A stretch of DNA of 64,000 bases from Paraspadella gotoi (taxonomy: Eukaryota; Chaetognatha). Position 1 is the stretch's first letter. Every line of letters starts with the position of its first letter. Below, piece by piece: positions 21,736 through 33,323 of the stretch. Location: contig CM119263.1 in NCBI GenBank assembly GCA_051294375.1, forward strand, positions 13,532,414 to 13,596,413. The letters are read 5' to 3'. The translations under genes were made by a program, and so were the position numbers. Under the pieces are notes generated by a model. The model was not told the origin of the DNA and made no database searches. It worked only from the letters and a program-made list of their open reading frames with translations.

Positions 21736-23041
21736 ATGACCCAAGAGGATCAGCGCCCATTTCATCATCGTCTTGAACTGCGTCGGTCTTCGCTCGTGCA
21801 TCAACACCGCGTGGCCAAGCGATCGAGGAAATTGGGCAACATCCATAAGCGGTGCCTCGAGGCGGGGCTGGACGCCGAGTACACTTTCGTGGTGCAGGTT
21901 CGTTAATTTCATAGGAAGCAGTTAATCTTCAAAAGAAAATATCTTGAATGCTTCTTCTCACCTTTCGTTGCCTTAAAATATCCAAATGTCCTGGCGCTGA
22001 AGAACCAAAATGCCAACGGCCAAAACTCTCACTCTCAAACTTTCCTTCATTCACTTTTTAATCATTGTACCCTTTTTTTTCCTAACTTTTCCCTTCTTTC
22101 CTCCGCAGGTGACGCGCGAGCTCTCGCAGATCTTGATCGATCGCGGCCGGAGCGACCTCTGGCCCGTCGTGGAGAAGGTGCAGATGCGGTACCTCCGCTC
22201 CAGGTGCGTCAGGCGAAAGACGTTCCTCGGCAGTTTTCGCAAGGTCGACAAGAACTACCGCGCCCTCGACCTCAAAGCCAAGTTCATTTTCCTGTTGTCG
22301 TGGACCCACGTGCTCTTCAACCGGCGGTACTGTCGCGCGCAGGTCCACTACCTCGGCTACTGCCTCATCTCCTACAATCACGCCGTCGACGGGCCGCTCT
22401 TCGACGGCTATAAAGGCCTCAAGGCGCTTCTGTCCAAGTCACTCGACGAGGTGCTTTCAGGTCGATTTACGTTGCTGAGTGTCGGGACGACATTTACGAC
22501 CATTTTTTTACTGCAGTCACGAATCATTCATACATTCTTAAGAATGCCAAATATTTTTTTCTTAAATAAAATTCACTCATTATTTATCTGTCTGCCTCGC
22601 AGCATTAAACTTTAGTACATTGTAAAATGTACATTGTTAAGATTGCGTAGATCTGGCGGTGTCTAATATTACAGTCCTTAATTTTCTTTATAAAATTGGA
22701 TCCCTCTTTAGTTTTCCCGTCTCTTGATGAACTCTCTGGAGATAAACTGCAGCATGCTTGAGTCTCGGCCTTCAACGGAAGTGGAGCGCTGCATGGCGAT
22801 GTCGGTGGAGTTTGTCGTTCACCTCGTCAAGAGTTCTGGTTCCGTCGCCAACGCCGGTGAGGCGGCGTTATGGAATATCAACTGGACACCGCCTAGAAAG
22901 ACCCCCGTGGCGCCGTCGGAGAGCGGCACCGCCGGCGGGGTCGCCAGGGTCGGCAGCGCCGTTCCAGAGGTTACGGTCGACGACTTTGGGATTTCGAAGC
23001 AGAAATCAGTGCAAGGAACGACTGAAGAAAAACGGTTGTGA
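21736..23041 (+). CDS. Unrecognised three-exon gene, helical protein
   Basis: Exons 21736-21897, 22109-22450, 22712-23041, all phase 0, giving 277 residues. Codon third positions in exon 2 are strongly G/C, as in real exons here. The peptide is rich in alternating basic and hydrophobic residues (VTRELSQILIDRG; DLWPVVEKVQMRYLRSRC; LDLKAKFIFLLSWTHVLF; HYLGYCLISYNHAV; RLLMNSLEINCSML), suggesting an all-helical fold. The last ~60 residues are Pro/Thr/Gly-rich and probably disordered. No signal peptide. I do not recognise the family. The frame is open for another ~110 bases upstream of the ATG through a Ser/Arg/Leu-rich low-complexity stretch, so the true start may lie in an upstream exon. Confidence 0.65.
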
Positions 23042-23468
23042 ATTCACAATGCCATTCTCAGTACTTTTTATGAAATGAGAATGACAACGACTGTTGCGAC
23101 GCCAACGCGTGAGAAAGCGTTCAAGAACCGAACGGGAATATACTGCGTATATCTAGCGTTTGCGTTTCCAGTTGGCATGGCTACATGCAATATTGGTTTT
23201 ATTGGCCTTATTATATGTAGTTGTTATTGAATTGTGGTCGTTTACCTATTCCAACAAACCAAAAAATCGCCATTAACCATTCTTTGTCTCTTAATTGTAT
23301 TTCATATTTTCACAAAAAACGAGTCTTTTTTCATGAATTAATAAAAATTATGGTAAAAGACAGAGAGAAAGGAAATATCATCGTATCAAATTTTTTTTCC
23401 TTTTAACTTAAGATATAGGACCCACAAAAACATTTTCTAGAACTATTTGATTCTAAGCTTGACATACA
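23042..23468. other. Intergenic DNA
   Basis: The 3' flank of the preceding gene followed by AT-rich DNA. No coding or RNA feature seen. Confidence 0.5.
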
Positions 23469-24848
23469 TAGTGTCTCAAGCGTACTGTCACTTTACAAAT
23501 GCATCCAGTGAATCTGTTCAGTTATAAAAAATGTACTTGTTGTACTTGTTATATCCAGCAGTTCTTACAGTTTCAAATGACGTCTTTATTTTTTAAATAT
23601 CGGAAATATATTTTGTCAATTTTAAAATATTCATATTTTTTAACTATCCAAAATATTTTTTTTAGCTTCTTTGTTAAATACGTTCCCACGTTATAATAAT
23701 GGCCTTTTTGACAGATTTACACCTTCTGGATTTGAGAGTATTTGATGGGTTTTAATAGAAATATTGTTATTGGACATGCAGCTGGTTTGACTGCAGTCAA
23801 CTAGAAATTAGTTTGCATCTAGTATGCATCATTAGTATGCATCTAACATCATATGCTGAATCATAGTATACTAAATTTGTATCATTTATCAGTTTCCTGA
23901 AGGTAAACTTAATGAGCGTTTAAAAACATTTTGTTCTCATAATCGTTCTTTGCATCTTCTCTTTAAAAATCTTTATCATTATCGTCAATCATTCCGAATA
24001 TACAAAAATCTTGGGCTAGGACACAATAAACATTAAGGAGGGCCAAAATTTTATAACTTCTTGTTCTCTCAAAATTTTTTTTTTCTTCTATTACTAAATC
24101 GATTTTCAATGCAACTTTTTGAATTAGTTCATTGGGTTGTTGCACTGAAGCTTTTAATTATTTATTAATATATAACAAATAACAAAATTTTTTTTAAAAA
24201 ATTGTATTTTTTAAAAACGGATTCCTTTAGAGCTTGAAAAGTTAAATTAAGGTTAGTACTACAATTGTTTTAAAAATTTTTTAAAATAGAAAAAACTTTA
24301 AAAAATCATCATCATCATCATCATTGGCTGAATTTTATGGTTTTTTAAAATTTTCATCAATAAAACAAATAAAATTTTATTAATTACCTTTATCTAACTT
24401 TTAAAGCTCTATCAGAATATATTTTAAAAAATTGAAAAATTTTTAAAAAATTTAAATTTTATATAGTAATAAAATAATTTTTAAATGCTTCCGTGCACTA
24501 ATTAATAAGATAAATTTTAAAAATTATTTTCATTTTCATATTCTCTAATAGAGAGAACTTCTAGTTTTCAACCTGTTCCGGCCTAATAAACATAGTGGGC
24601 AACTATAATATAACATGCACAGTTTTTTCACCAAAAGCAGGACAACTTTATAAATTTAATATCATTCTTGCTCTGAAACTTAATTTAACTTAATTTAACT
24701 TAAACCTAATTTTTTTTTTACAATTTTTTGACCTACAGTCAAAATTAAAATGCCCCTCAATAAAAATGATAATAAAGATACCTAAAAAACTGTATGAGCT
24801 CATCTTTCCGGTGGTTATATCAAATTAACAATGTACGCTTGAGACACT
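23469..24848. mobile_element. Terminal-inverted-repeat element, ~1.38 kb
   Basis: AGTGTCTCAAGCGTAC at the left end is matched exactly inverted as GTACGCTTGAGACACT at the right end. The interior is AT-rich. It contains a short minus-strand frame (23963-24145; ELIQKVALKIDLVIEEKKNF) too short to be a transposase. Part of the interior (~24000-24240) recurs inverted at 32745-32965. Clear target-site duplications are not visible. It is best read as a non-autonomous DNA transposon or two nested relics. Confidence 0.6.
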
Positions 24849-25283
24849 CGGTATTTATTACGGTCAATTACTAACTTATTTAATATGGCAACGGCCGGGT
24901 TGCCTGCGAGGCCCATGGGATGGGGCATCTAACTGTTGACTTTAGGGGCTTCCGACCCTTAGTGGCGCCATTTTTTCCGTCTGTGTCAACAGTATTGATT
25001 CCCAAAATAATGTTATTTGCCCAAGATGAGGCACAATGATTTTGAAATTATGATGCAGCGCTGACTAAGAAAGAGACTCTTCGTGACCAGAATGACGATG
25101 GCCATAAAAAAAAAATGACAACCGAGAACCGAATAGGACATACGCATAATTATTAGAGAAGGTAAACAAGTAAAATTGAAAAATAACCCGCGAACAAATT
25201 TTCGATTAGTTGAGTTATCATGATACTCGGTCAGTACAGAGGGCCTCAAAATTATAGGAATAGGATATTAGAATCGAGAGACT
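24849..25283. other. Intergenic DNA with a GC-rich island
   Basis: A short GC-rich block (about 24888-24975, GGCAACGGCCGGGTTGCC...) sits in AT-rich DNA. It looks like a retroposon fragment. No gene seen. Confidence 0.4.
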
Positions 25284-25289
25284 TGTGGT

Positions 25290-25424
25290 TGAATGACGAA
25301 TTCCTCGCGTGACCAAAAAATGAATGGAAACTCCTCGAAAGTCGTACGTCCCAGGACACCGAGCATGGATTCGACATCTATGGGGTTGGAGCCAATTTGG
25401 CGCGATGGTTTTTTAAAAAAGACA
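25290..25424 (+). CDS. Possible first exon of an unknown gene
   Basis: ATG at 25293 opens a frame reading MTNSSRDQKMNGNSS, then VVRPRTPSMDSTSMGLEPIW. It ends at a donor-like A|GTAAAA. It is GC-richer than its surroundings. A second candidate (about 25723-25798; NNSPRKTAWGVVTTAVKK, ending CAAG|GTAGGA) and a third (about 27629-27727; ITDPVAGLVAAAIASSKA, ending GAG|GTATTG) could follow, but the first junction is out of phase. Low certainty; no family recognised. Confidence 0.25.
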
Positions 25425-25975
25425 AGTAAAATGGCTGCAATTTTTTTCGAAATTAAGCGAATCAATGTTTATAGTTTAACGAAATATCGTTAAATTTTCC
25501 AATGCAACTTTATACATAAATAAATTTGCAAACCCTTTCGCCGTTTTTAGTTAATTTATTGTACTTAAGATTGAAATGTTTTCCAGAATCAAATTTTTTA
25601 ATCAGTCAATGAATTACTCACCGAATTCGCCTTAATTTAACTCCTAACGCTATCTATAGACTATGTTAACATCTCCTATGTGATATTAACTCACGGTATA
25701 AAAACTATTATGATTATTGGAGATGCTGGTCAACAATTCACCCCGGAAGACGGCTTGGGGGGTCGTCACCACAGCTGTGAAAAAGGAAACGAGTCAAGGT
25801 AGGAGATTGTTAAGCTTTTTCAAAAGTACCCCATTTCAGCCTGAATTCAAAATTATATTAGTTATTAGGTTAGACATTGTTATTTTGAGCTTTTTGTTTC
25901 GTTGCGTTTGAAATTGGAATTAAGTAATTTGAAAAAAAAAGAAATTTCACTTGATTCTAGTTATTAAGTTGAAAG

Positions 25976-26170
25976 ATTAGCTTAGGGTTAGAGATTACGT
26001 TAGGGAAAAGGTTAAGAATTAAGTTAGGGTTTTTGTAAGGGAATTTGGTTTAGGGAATTTGGTTGGTGATCAGGGTTAATGTTTAATGTTAAGAATTAGG
26101 GTTTTGAATTAAGGGATTAGGTTAAAGATTAGGGTTACGAATTTGGATAAATATATATTTTTTGGAAACT
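25976..26170 (+). repeat. Second degenerate TTAGGG-like tract
   Basis: About 200 bp with repeated (A/T)TTAGGGTTA, GATTAGGGTT and GAATTAGGG words at irregular spacing. Looser than the satellite at 1.7-3.8 kb, but with the same G-rich orientation. Confidence 0.6.
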
Positions 26171-26348
26171 AGGGTTAGAAGTTAAGGCTAAACTTAGATA
26201 AAGATTCGGAACATGAATGGAGTGGTTCGGAAAATGGTGCCGTTCTGTTTAGAAACTTAAAGCGACCATAACATGACTACACCTAAACTGTTTATGAATT
26301 TTATTACGAATATTTCTAAGTAACGTTTTTTCCTTCATGCTTTATTTT

Positions 26349-26349
26349 T

Positions 26350-26401
<52 letters not shown>

Positions 26402-26452
26402 TTTCTTTATTTCTTTTTTCTTTCTTTCTTTCTTTCTTTCTTTTTCTTTATT

Positions 26453-26516
<64 letters not shown>

Positions 26517-26556
26517 TTTTCTTTCTTTCTTTCTCTCTTTCTTTCTTTCTTATTTT
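26349..26556 (+). repeat. (CTTT)n microsatellite
   Basis: About 208 bp of TTTC/CTTT units with a few TTTTTCTTTA interruptions. The long frame of F, L and S residues through it is an artefact of the repeat. Confidence 0.97.
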
Positions 26557-27350
26557 TGTCTTGGAACCTATATGCATCCGTTTTGGGAAGATTAAATAAT
26601 TGTTTAACTAATTAATTATTGAATTAATTAAATTTTTCATTGAGATAAATTTTTCCTCGTTTCATTCATTCTTTTTTTTTTTTTTTGTTTCGTTTTTTGT
26701 TTCTTTCTTTCTATCACTTATATTGATGTTTTTCAATTTTTATAAACGAATTAAACCAATAAGAAACTGTTTTATTATAATTAATAATAAAATATATATA
26801 TATTATAATATTTTCTTCACTTTCATACTCACTTTAATATTTTCTTGTCTTTTAAATTTTTTTAGTTTAGAGTGAAACATTGAAAACGATATCCGCTAAC
26901 AGAGAGTAATTTCTTTTTTTCGTTTGCACATTTTACAATGCACACGTTCATAAATATTAAATATTTAGCTGAAAAATCTCTGTCGCGAAATAAACGTTCA
27001 TTGAAGTTTTACTGTTGGTCATACTCATTATTTGTTTCGTATCACTTAATAATCAAAATACTTAAATCATTACTTAATATAATTTTATTCTCTTTGTGTA
27101 CTATTATGTTTCGGTTCGTTACGTTTGAAATAGAAAACGAAAAAATGCTTTATTTGGGTGAAAACAAAAAATAAAAAAATTATGTCATTGTTGTCAACCA
27201 AATAAAACTTATAGGAAACTCATAGAAAATTGTAAAAAGTTTTCTGAGAATTAGTAAACTTTTTAAACCATAAAAGCATAGTTTTAAAAAACTCAACTTT
27301 TGAGTACTCTATAAAGCACTCTTGACAAAAAGACAGACCACAATTTAATA
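26557..27350. other. AT-rich intergenic DNA
   Basis: Poly-T runs and AT dinucleotide stretches. No gene or RNA feature seen. Confidence 0.5.
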
Positions 27351-27500
27351 CACTCCTGTACAAAAAAAAACAAAACGCGCCACTTTATAACTTTAAATTC
27401 CAGACACTCTATAAAAATATTTTTAAAAATTATATAGCTTATTTATTAAATGAATGGATAATTTTTACATTGGTTGTACCAATTTCATAAAAAAATTTAG
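27350..27500 (+). mobile_element. Decayed Tc1/mariner-like terminus
   Basis: TACACTCCTGTACAAAA, then AACGCGCCACTTTATAAC and TTAAATTCCAGACACTCTATAAA, matches the end found at 33590 (TACAGTCCTGTGCAAAA...). It continues to ATTGGTTGTACCAATTTCAT, itself repeated inverted near 38157, 51010 and 51330. A diverged solo end. Confidence 0.6.
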
Positions 27501-27585
27501 GTAAAAAATGGATTTCCGATTATAAAAATCGTATCAGATTTCAAAATGCGAAATATTTAGTTTTAATGCTAAAAGAAGCGCGATG

Positions 27586-27590
<5 letters not shown>

Positions 27591-27625
<35 letters not shown>
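27591..27625. repeat. (GA)n microsatellite
   Basis: A perfect GA array of ~35 bp. Confidence 0.95.
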
Positions 27626-27628
<3 letters not shown>

Positions 27629-28489
27629 GGAGCAACTCGTTCTCCTTATTTGGAAATGATAACAGATCCCGTCGCTGGGTTGGTGGCAGCTGCGATAGCA
27701 TCCAGTAAAGCGAGTAATAGGAATGAGGTATTGAAAATAGATGTGTAGAACTAAAAGATGAAAAGAATAAATGTAAAAACTAGAAATGAAACGAGCATTA
27801 TGATTATCGATATATTGCTTAGTAATGTTATGCTACGATGTCTTGGATCACGTATTTAGGAATCCTTTTGTCTGACTAGAGTATTAATGTTCGGAAAATT
27901 TCGTCATTCATCGAAAGCCACAATAGCGTTGACATGTTATCTCGAATCCTCAAAACTAATGATTCACTCGTTAAATTTGTTTGGCGGAGTAGCACCTCAA
28001 AATACCCTTCTTCGTCGATTTGTCTCTCGTGCGTCCAGTAGACTCGAGATCCGAAACGGTCCCCCAAAAAAGACATGAATTCTCTCGAAGCCGGCAATCT
28101 CGCAATTCCTCTCGTCCTCAACCGAAAGGAGTGACGCACGAAACGGGCGACGTTGCCAATCAGCGACCGACTCTTACCCGCTGCTGCCGACTGCTGCTGC
28201 CGCTCCGCTCAGCCTTTTTTTTTTCCGCGTCACTCCTCTTTACGGATTCCAGCAGCTCCTCTCCGCCCGGTTTTTCGTTCTCTTCGTCATATCATGCGAT
28301 CTCAATTTTTTCCTGTTTTGGACGACGACACCGAGTAATACCGCCATTTCGTTAAAAATCGTCGTGGTTCAATCGTCCGCTATAAATTCTTACTCTTTTT
28401 TCGCGTAACCCTGTTCTCTTGCGTCCAGAATCAAGGAGACTACTTTTTGTCACTTTCCCGCAACCGGGCGTTTTAAAAAAAGTCACAAC

Positions 28490-29150
28490 ATGTCGTCGTC
28501 ATCGGGAATTAAGTTGTGCGACGAGGCCAAACGGACATTTGAAGATTTCAAAAAGCGAAAGGACGAAGCCTTCATCTTGTTTAAGATCGTCGATAAGAAA
28601 TCCATCGTGGTTGATTATGTCAGCGAAACGGACGAGAATTTCAGTTGTTTCGACAAAAAAGTAAAAGAGCTCTTCAACAACAACGAATGCAGGTGAATAA
28701 TGTTCGTATTACCACGTTACTCTGGATACGGTCGTAAACGATTTACCAAGAATTTTTGTTGTTGTTGTTGTGTCGTCGATGCTGTAAAGAATCTTTGTAT
28801 CGAGATAGACGCTTTCTTGAACACTTATGATTTATTTTAAAAAACCACTGTCCTAATGTATTTGTTTCATGTCATCAATACGAGGAGTAACTTTTTTTTT
28901 CCCGTCTTTCGATCAAGATACGCGGCCTTTTTCTTCAACTACCAAACTAAGACGGAAAAGCAAATCGGTGCAAACTTATCTTCCTGCTTTGCTCTCCCGG
29001 AGGGCGCCAGACTATGGATAAGATGCATTACACGACGTCCATGAGCAGCATAAGAACTCGTTGCAGATAGATCTGTCGATGGAGGTACACGACACCGACG
29101 ACCTCTCTTTCACCGAAGTGGAAACATATTTGAACCTGAAGTTTCAGTGA
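28490..29150 (+). pseudogene. ADF/cofilin-family gene with disrupted second exon
   Basis: Exon 1 (28490-28692) encodes MSSSSGIKLCDEAKRTF and onward: the ADF/cofilin N-terminus with the Ser-rich start, a basic KKRKDEAF segment and the FIL..KIVD strand. Good splice sites (AATGCAG|GTGAAT; TCAAG|ATACGC) join CR|YAAFFFNYQTKT of exon 2 (from 28918), matching the family's CRYALYDF..KT. Beyond this, the expected features are spread over all three frames: KLIFLLCSP, PEGAR, MDKMHYTTSMSSI (family KMxYxSSxxxI), then LQIDLSMEVHDTDDLSFTEV ending at TGA 29150. Several single-base shifts within ~100 bases are needed. With an intact intron and conserved residues, base-calling errors or very recent decay are both possible. 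Actin filament severing would be the family role. Confidence 0.75.
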
Positions 29151-30219
29151 AGTCGCGTCCACGAGGGAGGAAGAGTTTGGGTCCGGGGAAGCGTAATCGG
29201 TTAATCACTTAAGGATTGGTTGGGGCAAAAATAAGTTTTTTTTAATACAAAATGGGAAAAAATTTTAAAAAATATTCTAATGGCTTCGTTCTTCGTAGCT
29301 GTTGTCAACCCGACAATATGACAAAAATTGTCTAAATAAAAAGGTTTGCTTCGATACAAATGTGTGTTTCTTTTTCAGAGTCGGCTTTTTACGAGATATA
29401 TTTATATATACATGAAGCTGGTTTACCTTTATTTTTGTTCATTTTGATAAATATTTTCAGTTAGTAAGTAAGTACTGATATAAGTCCCGTGTCTTTAATG
29501 CCGTATTATATACTTTAACACTTTGCGACCAACTTAAACTGTACTAAGCAGTCAACGTATTTTTTTACATCTTCCCCCGTACGATTATACCACTTTGGTT
29601 CAGTTTAGAGCCAAATCAAAAGACGCTGGTGTGCGCAGTATTTACACTTTTATAATTGTTTTATTATAATTTCTTATTGGTTGCATAAAAATAATGAAAA
29701 TTTAGCCTCAGGCTTTTTTTTGTTAGCGGGAATTGGTTTGTATGAATAAATCATGATGTATGATAGCTCTGTTAAAAATTTTATTTGCTCACTGCTTAGC
29801 TAAGAAAAATCCAAATCAATATTTTTGTTTTGTTTTTTCTGTAGAAAACTTTAGTAGTCCTTTTTAGGTTTTAGCTTATCTTCTGTATCACGATACATGA
29901 TATAAATAATAATATAAACTAAAAATATAAATCAATTGAATAGTGAAACAAGCACTTTTGCAATTTTCTTTTTAAAAATCATAAGGAGAGTATATATAAA
30001 AATAATATAACAATTTTTTATTGTATAATAATTTTTTTTAAAAGTATCTATACAACACAAAATTAAATATTTTGTCCGGCGTTACTATTAGCGATAATAC
30101 AAAATAATCATAGATCGTTCTTGTAAGGAAGTTATCTATGATAAAATCAACATATCCAAAACAAAAGCCTGAACAGAAACGGGTGATTTAGATAAACTAT
30201 ATTGGGAATAAGTTTAGAT
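29151..30219. other. AT-rich intergenic DNA
   Basis: The 3' flank of the cofilin-like gene, then AT-rich sequence without coding or structural pattern. Confidence 0.5.
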
Positions 30220-30525
30220 AATAGATATGATTAGTTATTGTTATACGGAATAACCCTATTTAGTAGAATTTTTAAAGGGGCAACCTTATATTATATTTAT
30301 TATGAAAATTGAATATTATGGTATTTGAAAATACATTATCTATTTATTAACTTATTTAATTTCCTAGTATAGGCGAGCTATCAACCAATAATGATCCTCT
30401 AAATTATTTTGGTATATAATTGTGAAAGAATTAATTGAATATTATCAATAAAATAGGCGGAAATGAGCTGTAGGTTGACAGGACAGTAACCAATGGTTAG
30501 TCCTAATAACATTAAAAAACTTAAA
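30220..30525 (+). repeat. Direct repeat, copy 1 (partner at 32966-33436)
   Basis: The block from GATTAGTTATTGTTATACGG to CAATGGTTAGTCCTAATAAC recurs 2.75 kb to the right with >90% identity by eye. The right copy has a 287-base N gap where only ~110 bases are expected from this copy, so that gap size is probably nominal. Confidence 0.8.
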
Positions 30526-30529
30526 GCGC

Positions 30530-31995
30530 ATAAGGATCAAGCCAATGATTGAGTAGTCATTCATTGATGCGATTGAATAGTCATTGTCATTCATTCGTAA
30601 AATTAAACAATCAAATGCGTGTATGAAGTGAAAGGAGGAGAGAGAGAGAGATGAGAGAGAGGCTGGACAGTTTTTCCCGACGAAAAGCGCAATCAGAAAT
30701 TTTTAGGGAAAAACTAAAAGCAATAAGGGAATCGGAGCCAGCCTTTCGATGGTAATCCAAATAATTAATGCGATGAATAACTAAATATTGATGGCGATGT
30801 AACGCAATAATTGATTGCGATGATAATAAATAACTGATTTGTGATGATAATCAAATGATTGATGCGATGATAGTCATATTCATTGATGTGATGATAATCA
30901 TTCAATTGATATGATGATAATCATTGTCATTGATGCGATGATAGTCATTCAATTGACGCGATGAGGTCCATTCATCGTAAATAAAACAGAAACAAATGCG
31001 TGTATGAATGAAAGAGAGAGAGAGAGAGAAAGAGTGAAGAGAGACTGGTCAGTTTTCACTCTCGTTTATATAAAGAATAATCAAAATTTTTTAGAAAAAA
31101 TTCACGAGCGAAAATCTCCGGATGTAAATTTGGAAATTTTGTATTGAGAAAAAAGGCGCGGAATAAATGGCGAATAAAATAGAAGAAAAAAAAAAGAGAG
31201 GGAGAGAGAGAGAGAGAGAAGAGAAGAGAGAGAGAGAGAGAGAGGAGTAGATGAGAGAGAGAGAGAAAGATAGAGAGGAAGCTGGATCCGCCCTGCAGGA
31301 GCTGAACTTAGTTTTTCGACGGTAATCTGAAGTAGGGACGAACTTCTTTTCCTTTCCTAATCATTTTTTTACTTATCAAAAAATTTATGTCCTCGAACTC
31401 TTAAAAAAGTTTTAAATCTTGAATGAAATTTTAGATTGGTTTTTTTTTTTAAGAAGAAACCAGACGCGAGGTCAAATTTCATATTGTGGGCATATTTAAC
31501 TAATTTATAAAATATTTATGCCTAATGCAAGATAATTATTGTTTTAAAAAAGAATAAAATGATTAAATATAATACACTAAAAAAAATTTACAATTTTAAA
31601 TTTTAAATTGTTAGAAATAATCAAAAAAAGTAATGTTGTTTAATTTGACAATATCTCTCTTCTCAACTCCCTATTTTAGATTAATTTGCCAATAGTGGCC
31701 GACCGGTCCAAAGTTACAGTATAAACAAAAACAAAAATTTTTTTTTGTTTAGAAAGTTATATATGCAAATTAAATTAATCCTGCGCAATTGGCCGGACAT
31801 ATAGCAGCTAATATGTAACAGAAGCAAGCTGATGTACATGTGACAATGCCTGCATTTTTTCTAAAATGAATTTCATGAATAATCTCGGATGTAAATTTGG
31901 TATTTTGTATAATAGAAAAAAAAATAATGGCGATAATATAAGTTTTTAGAGGAAAATAATAAGAATTTTTCAAAAAACGAAAGCGATGTACAATT

Positions 31996-32065
<70 letters not shown>

Positions 32066-32271
32066 TGAACAGAGCCGGAACTCGTTACTCGTTACTCGTC
32101 GCCTGGTTGAAAAAAAAGTGACTAAAAAATTTTTTTTTTTGTAAAAAAAAAAGAGAGATAAGAGAGAGCCGGAACTCGTTTAAAATGACGGAGGTGAAAA
32201 AAAGGTGACTAAAAATTATTTTTTGTACAAAAAGAGATAGAAGAGAGAAAGAAGAGTAGAGAGACAGATAG

Positions 32272-32313
<42 letters not shown>

Positions 32314-32409
32314 GAACTCGTTTACGTCGTTTCTAAGTGAATAAATTTTTTTTTGTAAAAAAAAAAAAAAAGAGAGAGAAGAGAGAGAGGAGAGAAGAGA
32401 AAAGATGAG

Positions 32410-32441
<32 letters not shown>

Positions 32442-32465
32442 AAGTTTTCCCGCCAACGATACGAT
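30530..32465. repeat. Complex (GA)n-rich satellite region
   Basis: Alternates tracts of (GA)n with ~25-30 bp imperfect units of the form TGATGCGATGATAGTCATTCAAT (30540-30970) and with AAATGCGTGTATGAA..GAAAGAGAGAG. Three degenerate ~100 bp units built on GGAACTCGTT...poly-T..GTAAAAAA..GAGAG lie at ~32070-32390. A ~65 bp motif containing ATGTAAATTTG.. and AATAAATGGCGATAATA occurs at ~31095, ~31880 and ~32660. No gene seen. Confidence 0.75.
31996..32061. repeat. (GA)n microsatellite
   Basis: The longest GA run in the satellite region, ~60 bp. Confidence 0.95.
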
Positions 32466-32719
32466 ATTAGGTCCACTCTTGTTTTATATCGGCGTGATCT
32501 CGGTCAGTTGATTTTTTTACACGTAAGTTTCCGTTGCATCAAAACGCGTTATTAGGTCAATGTCCTCGACATTGTTTACTAGTTGCCCCGCCAACGGCCA
32601 CCGAAATCCAGGTCAAGTAAGTTATTCTTGCACATTTTCTACTCAAAATGCCACGAAATCTCAGATGTAAATTTGGGATTTTGTATTGAGAAAGAAGCGC
32701 GGAATAAATGGCGATAATA

Positions 32720-32744
32720 NNNNNNNNNNNNNNNNNNNNNNNNN
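32720..32744. other. Assembly gap (25 N)
   Basis: Twenty-five Ns, inside a copy of the AATAAATGGCGATAATA motif. Confidence 1.
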
Positions 32745-32965
32745 ACTTTTCAAGCTCTATAAGAATCCGTTCTTAAAAAATTAAATTTTATTTTAAAAAA
32801 TTTTTTCATTTGTTATATATTAATAAATATTTAAAAGCTTCAGTGCAACAACCCAATGAACTTATTCAAAAAGTTGCATTGAAAATCGATTAAGTAATAG
32901 AAGGAAAAAAGAAATTTTCTTGAGAGAATTAGAAGTTATAAAAAGTGTTCAATTTTGGCCCGCCT
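32745..32965 (-). mobile_element. Inverted fragment of the 23.5-24.8 kb TIR element
   Basis: Reverse complement of about 24000-24240: ACTTTTCAAGCTCTA, CAGTGCAACAACCCAATGAA and AAGTTGCATTGAAAATCGAT are all recognisable. Truncated on the left by the N gap. Confidence 0.75.
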
Positions 32966-33036
32966 TAATGATTAGTTATTGTTATACGGAATAACTCTAT
33001 TTAGTAGAATTTTTAAAGGGGCAACCTTATATTATA

Positions 33037-33323
33037 NNNNNNNNNNNNNNNNNNNNNNNNNNNNNNNNNNNNNNNNNNNNNNNNNNNNNNNNNNNNNNNN
33101 NNNNNNNNNNNNNNNNNNNNNNNNNNNNNNNNNNNNNNNNNNNNNNNNNNNNNNNNNNNNNNNNNNNNNNNNNNNNNNNNNNNNNNNNNNNNNNNNNNNN
33201 NNNNNNNNNNNNNNNNNNNNNNNNNNNNNNNNNNNNNNNNNNNNNNNNNNNNNNNNNNNNNNNNNNNNNNNNNNNNNNNNNNNNNNNNNNNNNNNNNNNN
33301 NNNNNNNNNNNNNNNNNNNNNNN
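33037..33323. other. Assembly gap (287 N)
   Basis: Lies inside the second copy of the direct repeat. Flanks match 30300 and 30411, so the missing sequence should be near 110 bases. Confidence 1.

Noticed and set aside
22082-22381. 99-codon acidic minus-strand frame
   Set aside because: Antisense shadow of the GC3-rich plus-strand exon 22109-22450, which has proper splice ends.
26337-26615. 92-codon frame of mostly Phe, Leu and Ser
   Set aside because: It is entirely the (CTTT)n microsatellite read in frame, with no splice or family evidence.
30540-30980. CRISPR-like spaced repeats
   Set aside because: Units are imperfect, directly adjacent and lack regular unique spacers; the window is eukaryotic.
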